Shown here in pieces: positions 8,901-16,530 of a stretch of 45,813 nt of DNA (position 1 is the stretch's first letter; every line of letters begins with the position of its first letter). The DNA lies in contig JAJAZB010000290.1 in assembly GCA_026785975.1 (NCBI GenBank), forward strand, positions 1-45,813, written 5' to 3'. Source of the stretch: Cytophagaceae bacterium (GTDB lineage: Bacteria > Bacteroidota > Bacteroidia > Cytophagales > Spirosomataceae). A program made the translations under genes and the position numbers. Under the pieces are notes generated by a model, which made no database searches, was not told the origin of the DNA, and was given only the letters and a program-made list of their open reading frames with translations.

Positions 8901-11900
8901 TCCCGGTCAGCGGCCTTCCACTTCTGCTTTTCAAAATCAATAACATCCCACCAATTTGGCCGTACTCCGTCCCGACGAACGGCCTTCTGCACGTCGAGGT
9001 CGTTGCCGCCGGGGTTAACGCCCAACGCGACCAAAGCCCGCACGAGTGGGGTCATGGCGGTCTGGTCAGTCCCAACTTCCACGAGGTCACGCACGAGCAC
9101 GGTGGCGTCGAGGTAAGGAGCGAGTGACTGCCGGGCCGTTTCCCGGCGCTGCATTTTGCTGGCGTTGGAGCTGTCAGGTTGGTCGGCCTGCTCCACGAGG
9201 TCTTCCAGTTTATCGACCAGTTCCGGGTGTTCAGCACGAAATTCAGCGAGGCCACCGGCATCAGCCCCACGCAGGGCCGCGACGATTTGCTCGCCCACCA
9301 ACACGTTCCGCTGCAAGTACCCGATGAGCACCTCGCGTAGCAAATCGGTGAAATGGCTGCGCTCGATGCCGTTGGCGATGGAAGCGGCCTCTTCCCGACT
9401 GTCGGAAAAAACAACCAGTTTGCGTTGTTGCGAAGTCGGGGGTAATTGGTAGAGCAGTTCTTTGGCCAGAATCTGGGCCGCTTTGGCAAAGCCCGTGCGG
9501 AAGCCCCGCACCGAACTTAGCATTCGCTTTTTGCTGTCCTGCTGGTGTTTGCTGTGGTTCACGCCGCAGGCCGGGCACACGCAGGGCATGGCCCGGTGAG
9601 TGGTTTGGATGAGTTTCGTCTGCGTATCCTTCCAGTCCTGCACATCTTGACCGCGTTGGGTATCCCCATGACGCACGGTGAACACGTAGCCGTCTTTCCA
9701 AACTTCGCTTCCATCGGCCTTTTCACGGGGAAGTTGAATAGCCCCCGTTTTGAGGTGCAAGCGAGCAGATTCCCAACGTCCCGTAAAATCTTTTTGGTTC
9801 TCGGAACTACCGGGCGTCGTGGCCTGTCGCCATTCGTTGGTCGATTTTTCCAGCACAAATTCCTGCCCGCCCTGGGGCCAAAACACGGCGTATTCCTGGT
9901 ACGGACGCTGCTCAATGAGAACGGTCGTTGAGCGACTGGGGGCTTTTTCGAGGTCGGCACTGACGGGCAGCAGTTCACAGTGAAATGTCTCTTCCGGTAC
10001 GTGTCGGGTGCCGCCCAGAAAAACGGTTCCACAGTTTTCACAACGCAGCAAATCGAAAACCCGGTTGTCTGCTTCGGAGAGGATTCGCGGGGCGGTGTGT
10101 AATTTCCCAATCGGTCCTCCGTCGGTCGCGGTGGCTTCAGTTGGGTCGGCGGAGGCCCATAACCCTTCGAGGTTGCGGAAGAAAAAATGCAACCGGAATC
10201 GGGGTAAGTCTACTTTCAGGTTTTTCAGGCTGTCGGCCAGGCCCCGCGCCAGCAGCAAGCCCCGCGTGGCCGGGCGTAGCACCTCGTCGGGTTGTTGGCC
10301 AAAAAGTTCTTCTGAGAAAAAAGGCAGGAGCGAATCCGGTTCATCCGGGGTTCGGAAGGTAACCACGGCTCGTTCCCGACCATCGACGGTGCAAGCCCGG
10401 CGCATCCGGGTCGCCAGGTGCAGGTGGTCGTGGGTAAGCACGGAAAGCAGGCGCTCCCGGCCTTCGGTCGGTGGCGGTTGAAGGCCGTACTGTTTCGCCA
10501 GTTCGTCAGCCACGTTGGCGCAGGTCGTCAGGAACTCAGATTCGATGGGATTTCCTTTGTAAATCTCCGCCAGTCGCACAAAGGGTGCCGTGGGCAGCAC
10601 GTCGGCGGGGGCGGGGGGCAACGGAGTCGATTCACCCGCAATCAGGCTAAAGCGGTCAAACGGACAGCCAAAAAAGTCTTTCAGGAATTTTTGACTGTCC
10701 TCACTCTCGTCGAGCGAGGCACTGGAAGCCAGAATGCGGAGTTGTTGGTGTTTTGGGTCCAACCCGAGGCGGTCGAGGAGAATGCGCAGCAGGTAGGCCA
10801 CTTCGCTGCCGGGTGTACCCCGGTAGAGGTGGAGTTCATCCACGACGAGGTGAAAAATACGCGATTCATCGGCGGCCAGCCAGCGGCGGGTTTCCTCAAA
10901 CACGGGCGCATCCACCTCGCGCATGAGCATGATGCCGAGCATCGAAAAGTTGGTGATGAGCAAATCGGGCGGCGTGACCTGCATATCGAACCGGCTGCGG
11001 AGTTCGGCCCCGTCGGGTCGGGGGAAAAACGAGCGGATTTCCACCGGGTCGGGGGGTGTAAGTCCCAAATTCCTGGCTTCCTGCACCCGTTGCTCAAATT
11101 CAGTGCTTTCCAGGTAATCGTCAATCTCGGTTGAGGTGTTGGCCAGTTGGGTCAATGCTCGTTTCAACTTCTCGATTTTGCGGGTGTCCGCCTGCGGGGT
11201 ACCGTTATCATCGGGTTTCCGTAAATCACCGGGCACGGGGGTAGCCCCGTTATAACGCCCGAAATAAAGCCGGTTGCCCTGCCCATTTTTGGAAAACCAC
11301 TTTTGGGCCTGGTCCGAATCGAGAGCTTGGCGGAGGCGCGTCATCTGGTCTTCCACCAGGGCGTTCATCGGGTACAAAAGCAGGCCCCTTACCGCCGCCG
11401 GGCGGGATTCGTGGCCGCGTTGACGAACGGCTTGGCTGAGTTGAAACGTCGTAGAATCAATGCACTTTTTGTCGGAAACGCCGCCATTTTTGCCATTCCC
11501 ATTCCACCAGGTATGGGCCGTGGAAGCGGTTGAGGGAGCGGGCAGAAAGTGCGGCAATTCCCGGCACAACTGGGCCAGTCGGGCAAAAAAACACGACTCG
11601 GTTTTACCCGAACCGGTGCCGGTCGTAATCACGCAATTTTTCCCCGAAAGGCTTTCGCGCAGCATCCGGGCCTGGTGTTCATACAACGCGCGGTCGGCGG
11701 GAAAAAGGCCGCAGGCCGCCAGGGTTTTGAAGGTGTTCCGTTCCGTTTCGCTCAGGCCGGGAAGGTCGGCTTCTTCTAAATCAAACAGTCTTTTCTGGCT
11801 GGAAGGGTACTCGGGCAGGGGTTCAATCCAGGGTTGACGATGAAACACCTTGTCGCGCCGGAGCAAGGCCAGGCGTTCGGCGTTGAGCGAATCAAACCGG

Positions 11901-11974
11901 GTAGCAAAGGCCGTTCCGACGTAGCGTTGAAAATGGTCGGTGATGGTATCGAAGGCGAGGATGGGGTCGGTCAT
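5936..11974 (-). CDS. Very large DEAD/DEAH helicase with DUF1998-type C-terminus (DruE-like)
   Basis: Superfamily 2 helicase of 2012 residues. RecA1: a Q-like YEHQ near 98, Walker A TGTGSGKT (118-125, Lys124), motif Ia LLLYPMNALVEDQ near 198-210, DELH box (379-382) and motif III SAS near 418. Cysteine pairs CENCG near 643 and CPACG near 800 sit in the long middle region. RecA2: EVGVDIG near 1275 and motif VI QRVGRAGRRG near 1303. The C-terminal part has a CTTCG...CEAC zinc site (about 1570-1593) and the cluster CDSACYEC near 1856 followed by LDWRLGLGLLRLL, the DUF1998 signature. Size and domain order match the Druantia DruE class better than the shorter MrfA or DISARM DrmA helicases; this rests on architecture, not alignment. 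Its ATG overlaps the upstream gene's TGA by four bases. The frame is intact. Confidence 0.9.
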   Translation of the reverse strand: MTDPILAFDTITDHFQRYVGTAFATRFDSLNAERLALLRRDKVFHRQPWIEPLPEYPSSQKRLFDLEEADLPGLSETERNTFKTLAACGLFPADRALYEHQARMLRESLSGKNCVITTGTGSGKTESCFFARLAQLCRELPHFLPAPSTASTAHTWWNGNGKNGGVSDKKCIDSTTFQLSQAVRQRGHESRPAAVRGLLLYPMNALVEDQMTRLRQALDSDQAQKWFSKNGQGNRLYFGRYNGATPVPGDLRKPDDNGTPQADTRKIEKLKRALTQLANTSTEIDDYLESTEFEQRVQEARNLGLTPPDPVEIRSFFPRPDGAELRSRFDMQVTPPDLLITNFSMLGIMLMREVDAPVFEETRRWLAADESRIFHLVVDELHLYRGTPGSEVAYLLRILLDRLGLDPKHQQLRILASSASLDESEDSQKFLKDFFGCPFDRFSLIAGESTPLPPAPADVLPTAPFVRLAEIYKGNPIESEFLTTCANVADELAKQYGLQPPPTEGRERLLSVLTHDHLHLATRMRRACTVDGRERAVVTFRTPDEPDSLLPFFSEELFGQQPDEVLRPATRGLLLARGLADSLKNLKVDLPRFRLHFFFRNLEGLWASADPTEATATDGGPIGKLHTAPRILSEADNRVFDLLRCENCGTVFLGGTRHVPEETFHCELLPVSADLEKAPSRSTTVLIEQRPYQEYAVFWPQGGQEFVLEKSTNEWRQATTPGSSENQKDFTGRWESARLHLKTGAIQLPREKADGSEVWKDGYVFTVRHGDTQRGQDVQDWKDTQTKLIQTTHRAMPCVCPACGVNHSKHQQDSKKRMLSSVRGFRTGFAKAAQILAKELLYQLPPTSQQRKLVVFSDSREEAASIANGIERSHFTDLLREVLIGYLQRNVLVGEQIVAALRGADAGGLAEFRAEHPELVDKLEDLVEQADQPDSSNASKMQRRETARQSLAPYLDATVLVRDLVEVGTDQTAMTPLVRALVALGVNPGGNDLDVQKAVRRDGVRPNWWDVIDFEKQKWKAADREFQRDIERSTYEELAPVFFGRLFFSLESAGLAYLTVGRTDEELKPFAASTRFSETTFRQVLDSTVRLMGENFQHNHPDREFDNFSNLTDWEKFKPQVKKYLRRVAFKHGIAEATLGDTVWRSLRHFGLLDMEKGVVLENLFVRPVSEKAAVWTGPKSPRHHLHFSAGICTFSGEKLDAEPTNTVESLREKHYLAYHATIEKRLPIRLHCEEMTGQTDDQFERQRHFRDIFVNESERPYRLARQIDLLSVTTTLEVGVDIGALQAVMLANMPPQRFNYQQRVGRAGRRGQAYSAILTFCRGRSHDEFYFDNPHKITGDTPPPPFLTVGKAENRSIAQRLLAKEVLRRAFRTVSLADEDARRPVNVHGELGTRTNWPTYRPTVERWVSTNGREIQNLVAQLWPDPTGQEELTAWVVTDLLPGVDHLSSYSDKNEIVADDLGECLAEGGLFPMFGMPTTSQNLFHGAEFKDGEWHLNTIDRSENVALSEFAPGSQKTKDKAIHRVIGFTGTLANIREGGKNPKLGVLKLLDNGQPLDALGQTFAVNRWMKRCTTCGFTRTYLFEPDDILCEACFLDAPPMIIRTPRAFRTDLSPGRDDRDLDDLTSQRTPILAEISKDGSGSMQPKIVGNCSLVLSQTDKAWRVNTNAERFFEGQFYSTEQWFPNRDYPVTLLNQWLSESLTGTENKQTGHAMRTKNSEGSPESIALAAGKTTEILRLSPLDSLLDVELFWKENLGVKAAYYSAAFLLQRTLADRLDVDPSEIEIADIVRKGTGRHLFNQEVFGAEIILTDQLANGSGFVRYLHDHFGEILDDILQPTNTGSFTENIQSDTHRKNCDSACYECLRVYQNMNFHPLLDWRLGLGLLRLLKNPAHTFGADGNFNDPEMADWVRLTAKLTTVFLAGFGDEFEEAALPGFPEVSFVKKKRGKAKSELIPIWHPFWRTTSQEPDTWLGKLLSELEQRNNQTPTRFLDSFNLLRRVGWSYHQLKGHD

Positions 11975-13758
11975 TTTACGGCAAGGCTTGAGGTTTGTCC
12001 GAGTTTATTCCTTAAAAAATTAGTAATCATCGGGGTGGCGGCACCCTGGTACACCCGGTAGAACTTGACTTGCGGCCACTCGGGAGTACGAAACCCGGCC
12101 AGGCGCGGCAGCTTGCCGCTCATCAACGTCAGGGCGCGGGCGAAAAAGCGGGGCAGCGGCATAAAAAGCGGAATGGCCAGATTCGGCCCGTTCTCAATGA
12201 TTACGGGCAGAAACTCCTCCCGTTCGAGGCTGTGAACCTTCACCAATTTCCGAAATGATGCAGCTACGGCGTAGCGCCCCCAGTTTCTGTCGGCCGGGTA
12301 AGGCACCCCGTCTAACCAGTGCCGGACTTCCCGTTGCCAGGTTTGGAGTTTATATTCTATCAGTGCGGAGGTAGAGTCAAATGACCCGGGGTTGAATTTG
12401 AGTGAATCCTTGTGAAAAGGATGGGCAAACTCCGGCCAGTACGCGGCGTTTTCGCAGGGCGTGGACGAACGGACGGTTTGCCAGTAATCGCTTACGGTGG
12501 CCGAAGCGTCGAGCAGGCCAAACTGCGGCAGTTCGCTGGCGCGAAACGGAATTGCGAGTTGCCCGGCCAGGGCTTCGAGTTGGGCTTTCCCGGCAGAAAA
12601 GTCCGATTGGATGAAAACCGAACCGGGAACCAGCGGATCGTTGGCTTCATCACCGCGTTCGATACTGAGTTGAAGAAGCGAATAATTGGGCATTAACTCG
12701 CTGATTTTCAGTAGCAATTCGGGCGAACGCCGCCCGACCAGCATAGCCCGGCAGCCCCGTACCGTTCGGACGGGGACGAGTTGGGTCTGATTGAGGTAAA
12801 TCCGTTTGCGTTCGGGTTCGTATTCCAGGTACCCCAGGGCATCCCAGTCGAGCAGGGCGTAGCGCTTACGCCGGGTCATCCGCTCAAAATTAATTCCGGC
12901 AATCTCGCTCACCCGCCCGAAGGCTTCGGTAAATGCCTCCACCGACCACTCCGGTTTGGTGGATAAAAAATGCAGCAGGTCGTCGCCAGGAGTCGTTTCA
13001 GATTGGGCAACGTGGGGAGGATGCCGTTGGCCGAGGTCGTTCCCCGGAAAAAAGAAGTGCCGGTTCGCGTGTTGGAAATTAAAATCCGTGCCTTGCGATT
13101 CCAACCCCGATACAGCGGCCAATTGTCCGGGTTCAATCCGCTTCCCGAATTGGTTCCATCCCGGAAAATTCTCTGCCAACTCCCCGGAAAGTTGGGACGT
13201 AAACCGAAGCAAGGCCTTGCCTTCGAGCGATTCATCTTTTCGGTGCAGCCGGAAGGCCCCCTCGTCGGGAAAATCGTCGGGAAAGTGAAACAACGAGGGG
13301 GCTTCAGGGTCTTGAAAAAGCGGAATACGCTGCCTGCCGTCGTCCAGCACGGCCTCTACCTGTTCATCGGTAGTTCCCCCTTCCACGCGCACCGTGGGCG
13401 GGAAGGGCCGGAAATACGTCGTCGGGTTGATGGTCAGGCCACTGGTCAACAGCAAGTTTTTCTGCACAGGCTGGTTGGCATTGGGAAGCCAGGCGGGCGC
13501 GGAAGGCGGATTTCGAAAACGAAAAAGCCGGAAGCCGGTCGGCAGGTTTTCCGTGTCGTCTCCCGCATTGAGTTCCTGCCAATCTCCGTCGGCGAAGCCC
13601 TGACTCCAGGCGGTCAGCTGCTCCGGCAGGGCGGCTGGTGCGAGCAGGTACATCCGGGTTCCGTCGAAGAGCAGGCGCTGGGTTTCGAGCCAATTACCTT
13701 TGCCCAATCCCTCGTAATCACCCCGGATGAAAAGCCGACATCCCAGTTTGGCGGGCAA
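11971..13758 (-). CDS. C-terminal part of a large unknown defence-operon protein (after an in-frame TGA)
   Basis: I recognise no family. The frame encodes 595 residues if the TTG at 13758 is used, but it is open and in phase with the preceding frame: only four codons separate the upstream TGA (13771-13773) from this TTG, and no ATG occurs in the first 35 codons. That pattern suggests one gene of about 964 codons (11971-14865) interrupted by a single nonsense codon, since TGG to TGA would restore it. The protein looks soluble and beta-rich, with no transmembrane segment and no nuclease, ATPase or methylase motif that I can see. A basic patch near residues 294-297 (TRRKRYAL region) may bind nucleic acid. 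Its TGA overlaps the helicase ATG by four bases (ATGA), implying tight coupling with the helicase. Confidence 0.7.
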   Translation of the reverse strand: MPAKLGCRLFIRGDYEGLGKGNWLETQRLLFDGTRMYLLAPAALPEQLTAWSQGFADGDWQELNAGDDTENLPTGFRLFRFRNPPSAPAWLPNANQPVQKNLLLTSGLTINPTTYFRPFPPTVRVEGGTTDEQVEAVLDDGRQRIPLFQDPEAPSLFHFPDDFPDEGAFRLHRKDESLEGKALLRFTSQLSGELAENFPGWNQFGKRIEPGQLAAVSGLESQGTDFNFQHANRHFFFPGNDLGQRHPPHVAQSETTPGDDLLHFLSTKPEWSVEAFTEAFGRVSEIAGINFERMTRRKRYALLDWDALGYLEYEPERKRIYLNQTQLVPVRTVRGCRAMLVGRRSPELLLKISELMPNYSLLQLSIERGDEANDPLVPGSVFIQSDFSAGKAQLEALAGQLAIPFRASELPQFGLLDASATVSDYWQTVRSSTPCENAAYWPEFAHPFHKDSLKFNPGSFDSTSALIEYKLQTWQREVRHWLDGVPYPADRNWGRYAVAASFRKLVKVHSLEREEFLPVIIENGPNLAIPLFMPLPRFFARALTLMSGKLPRLAGFRTPEWPQVKFYRVYQGAATPMITNFLRNKLGQTSSLAVK

Positions 13759-13770
13759 AGTACGTGCCTT

Positions 13771-14865
13771 TCAACGGTTGGCTGTGTCGGCCAGGTCGTA
13801 GCCTGCGGGAAGAAAGGGCAAGTCGATTTGCTCCGACCAGCGGTTGTAGCTTTCTTCAACGCGCCATTCGTCTCCTTTTTTATCGGTGAAAACCAGGTGT
13901 TCGGGATAATCCTGGGGCGCAAACAGGCGGTAAAACGGCTCGAAGGTGTAGTCGTGTTTAAGTTTAAACCCAAACCGCAGGCTGGCCGAAACCTGAGTAA
14001 ATTCCGGCTCCTGCCGTTCGGTTGCGCCGGGATTTTTCTGAGTTGTAAGCACCACAGTCGTCCGGCTGTACTTCGAAGTTCCGTCCCAACGACCGAATTC
14101 CCTCCGCACCAACCCTTCGACGGTCGCAGCCACTTCACCGCCCAACTTTACGGCTGCCAAAACGTTGGCTTTCAATCCCAGGCCAGCACCTTGTTTTCGG
14201 ATAAACTCCCCAATCTCGTCGCTGGTCAGCAGTTGCCCCGGTACCCAACCCATGCGGTCGAAGGCGTTGGGCAACTCGCGCAGTGCTGAAGTGGGCAGCA
14301 GGCACTGGGCAAAGGCTTTGCCGACGTAGCGGTACGTGTTCGCAGAAAGTAAGGTTGCATCAAAAAGGCCCAGTTCACCTCCTTTCGCTTCCTGCGACCA
14401 ATCGGCGACGCGCTGCCAGGCCCGATTCCAGTTGTGACTTTCATTATGCTCCCGCAACGATGGCAGGTTGTGCTGCTCAAAAAACTGGCTGGCGCGTTGG
14501 TAGTAGTTGGTCGTGCTGAATTTGAATTGCTCCGCTTCCTCAGCCAGCGGCATTACGCTCAGAACAAGCAGTAGGAGGCAGGGCGGAAACTGAGTTTGAA
14601 AAGTCTGTCCGCCCATCATCCTATCCTGAAACGAGGCATTCAGGGCCGTTTCGATTTTTTCCAGCAACGAGCCATTCTGGGGTGAATAACTCCTGACCGC
14701 CCGACCAAAATCCGCCCAGACTGCCTGCTCGTCGGCGTCGGGGAGTTGGGTTTTGCCGAGTTCAATCAGTTTTTCGCGGGACAGGTACAGAAAAACGGGC
14801 TGCTGGCTGTATTCGGGCCGAAAGAGGTACTCCCCAATCAGGTTGTTCCAATCGAAACGATGCAT
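13771..14865 (-). CDS. N-terminal part of a large unknown defence-operon protein (ends at an in-frame TGA)
   Basis: Frame of 364 residues from the ATG at 14865 (starting MHRFDWNNLIGEYLF); an upstream TTG at 14910 would add 15 poor residues and is less likely. The first half looks alpha-helical, with a hydrophobic stretch (PPCLLLLVLSVMPLAEEAE, about residues 94-112) that is short for a membrane span. The second half looks beta-rich and contains many aromatic and charged residues. No known domain is recognised. It ends in DLADTANR then TGA, and the same frame runs straight on into the 595-residue frame downstream. I infer a single protein of about 963 residues in the ancestral state, cut by one stop. 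Two separate genes remain possible. Confidence 0.65.
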   Translation of the reverse strand: MHRFDWNNLIGEYLFRPEYSQQPVFLYLSREKLIELGKTQLPDADEQAVWADFGRAVRSYSPQNGSLLEKIETALNASFQDRMMGGQTFQTQFPPCLLLLVLSVMPLAEEAEQFKFSTTNYYQRASQFFEQHNLPSLREHNESHNWNRAWQRVADWSQEAKGGELGLFDATLLSANTYRYVGKAFAQCLLPTSALRELPNAFDRMGWVPGQLLTSDEIGEFIRKQGAGLGLKANVLAAVKLGGEVAATVEGLVRREFGRWDGTSKYSRTTVVLTTQKNPGATERQEPEFTQVSASLRFGFKLKHDYTFEPFYRLFAPQDYPEHLVFTDKKGDEWRVEESYNRWSEQIDLPFLPAGYDLADTANR

Positions 14866-14939
14866 TGTTTTCAAAAAAGAAGGAGCGGTTAAGCGTTCTG
14901 TAAGCAACAAAAAAGCGCCTTTCTTTCCAAGTCATTGGC

Positions 14940-15512
14940 TCAGAAACCCGAACGAAATAATTCCACCCAGAGCCGAATCAAGTCGAACGGGTAAGGATAC
15001 ACGGTGTGCTGCCCGTTGCGGACGAACCGAACCGCCAGCGTTTCGAGCAGGTCGTCGAGATGAGCCGGTTCTCCCGGCCAGAACACTAATTGCCGCAGGC
15101 TCACGGCGCGTTCTTCGGTGGATTTCAACCCTTCCGCCGAACCGACAAAGTACTTTTGTTCGGCGGAGAGGTAGCCCACGCCAACCATTCCCTCCGTCGT
15201 AGTTTTGGTTCTCGTCTGCCGCTCAAGGGTCGAATCATAGGGAAAAAGTACCCGCTCCTCGGTGTCCTGGATTTCAAGCGCGTAGCCCGGCCCGAACACG
15301 AAGTACTGCTGGCGGAGTTTGCGGTCCTGGTCTTTATCGGGAATATTTTCCAGAATTCTGGCCTCAGGTTCAGCCCAGTCCGTGCCCCGTTCGGCGAGCC
15401 ATTCCCGGCGCAGTTAGTTGTCAACGAAGATTTGGTTATGGAACTGGCGCGACTGGGTGGCCGGGTACAAATCCTGCGCCCCGAATCGCTTCGGCAACAC
15501 GCACGCAAACAT
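14940..15512 (-). pseudogene. First gene of the defence-like operon, unknown family, interrupted by TAA
   Basis: The same frame runs from an ATG at 15512 to a TGA at 14940-14942, 190 sense positions, except for a TAA at 15414-15416 after 32 codons. Downstream of that stop no ATG occurs before the GTG at 15299; a CTG follows the stop directly. Protein quality is continuous on both sides (QFHNQIFVDN, stop, LRREWLAERGTDW), so a single CAA-to-TAA change is the simplest reading. No family is recognised; the C-terminal half contains GMVGVGYLSAEQKYFVG and ends LIRLWVELFRSGF. It lies 74 bases upstream of the next gene's ATG and would be the operon leader. Alternatively a shorter gene starts at GTG 15299 (119 residues). 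Confidence 0.55.
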
Positions 15513-15626
15513 TTATTACAGGCAATTATTTCATTGGACTCGGTTTGCCAGGAATGAGCGCCAGTATTTTTTAAGGCTTCAAATTTTGCAAAAAATGGTG
15601 GGCGGTCCGACGGGTCGGTTTGAAGG

Positions 15627-16391
15627 CTAATTATTCAACTTCACAAAGCCCCCATCAATCGGGTAATCACAGCCGGTGATGAAACCCGCCTCGTCCGAGC
15701 ACAGAAATAGCGCCAGTGAAGCGATTTCTTCGGGCCGGGCCATGCGGCCAATGGGCTGGCTGGCTTCGAGTTTGGCAAACATTTGTGCTTCGGTTCCGGG
15801 GTAGTTTTTGGCCAGAAATCCGTCGACAAACGGCGTGTGTACCCGCGCGGGCGAAAGGCTGTTGCAACGAATGTTGGCTTTCAGGTAGTCTTTGGCCACC
15901 GACAACGTCATCGACAACATGGCTCCCTTGCTCATTGTGTAGGCGAAGCGGTCGGGAATACCCACCAGGGCCGCTACCGAGGCCAGGTTGAGAATCACGC
16001 CACCACCCTGGGCTTTCATCCGGGGCACGGCGGCGTAAAGGCAGTTGTACGCGCCCTTGACATTGACGGTAAAAATCCGGTCAAAATCGGCTTCGGTGGT
16101 GCCTTCCAGATTGCCTACGTGGGCAATTCCCGCGTTGTTGACCAGGATATCGACCCGGCCAATTGTCTCGAAAACCGCCAGCACGTCGGCCTGCGAAGCG
16201 ATGTTGCAGACCTGAGCGGTTGCTTGCCCACCCGCCGCCGCAATTTCATCCACGACGGCACGGGCGGCGTTTTCATTGAGTTCCAGAATGTGAACGTGGG
16301 CACCCTGCCGGGCAAATAACATACTGATGGCTCGCCCAATGCCACTGCCGCCGCCCGTGATGACGGCTATTTTGCCGGATAAATCGAACAT
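15627..16391 (-). CDS. SDR-family NAD(P)-dependent oxidoreductase
   Basis: Classical short-chain dehydrogenase/reductase of 254 residues; cytosolic. The cofactor-binding TGGGSGIG lies at residues 12-19, the structural NNAG at 85-88, and the catalytic Ser138 and Tyr151-x3-Lys155 (YTMSK) are all present. Acidic residues after beta-2 (ILELNEN, Glu37) favour NAD over NADP. The C-terminal substrate loop is of normal length and the protein ends YPIDGGFVKLNN. SDRs with this ending are often sugar or sugar-acid dehydrogenases in Bacteroidetes, and the divergent neighbour is an L-fucosidase, so a role in fucose or related sugar oxidation is possible, but this is inference from position. Confidence 0.93.
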   Translation of the reverse strand: MFDLSGKIAVITGGGSGIGRAISMLFARQGAHVHILELNENAARAVVDEIAAAGGQATAQVCNIASQADVLAVFETIGRVDILVNNAGIAHVGNLEGTTEADFDRIFTVNVKGAYNCLYAAVPRMKAQGGGVILNLASVAALVGIPDRFAYTMSKGAMLSMTLSVAKDYLKANIRCNSLSPARVHTPFVDGFLAKNYPGTEAQMFAKLEASQPIGRMARPEEIASLALFLCSDEAGFITGCDYPIDGGFVKLNN

Positions 16392-16432
16392 AGTGTAGAG
16401 GGCTTTTTTTCCAAAGACAAATCAAGCGTTTT

Positions 16433-16466
16433 TTGACTTCATATCGTTTTCTAAAAAGTACATTTG
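16433..16466 (+). promoter_or_regulatory. Bacteroidetes-type promoter for the GH29 fucosidase gene
   Basis: TTG (16433-16435), 23-base spacer, TACATTTG (16459-16466). The -7 box is a perfect TAnnTTTG match. It lies about 65 bases upstream of the ATG at 16531 in the divergent gap between the SDR gene and the fucosidase. Confidence 0.6.
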
Positions 16467-16530
16467 CTCGATTGCCTACTCGTTTTTTACGGCCTGACCT
16501 ACCTTTAAATCGCTAACCGATTCATCCTCA

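Noticed and set aside
5936-11974. Calling the helicase a CRISPR-associated or restriction-modification subunit
   Set aside because: There are no Cas proteins, repeats, methyltransferase or specificity subunit in the operon.
13771-13773. Selenocysteine or stop reassignment to explain the in-frame TGA
   Set aside because: TGA ends other genes in the window normally (for example 11971-11973 and 14940-14942), and the second break in the operon is a TAA, so recoding does not explain both.
12970-14289. A 439-codon open frame on the plus strand opposite the large unknown gene
   Set aside because: It reads as the complement of a coding frame (Gln/Val/Gly/Arg-rich, no domain), while the minus strand has continuous protein-like sequence on both sides of the TGA and coupled junctions with the helicase.
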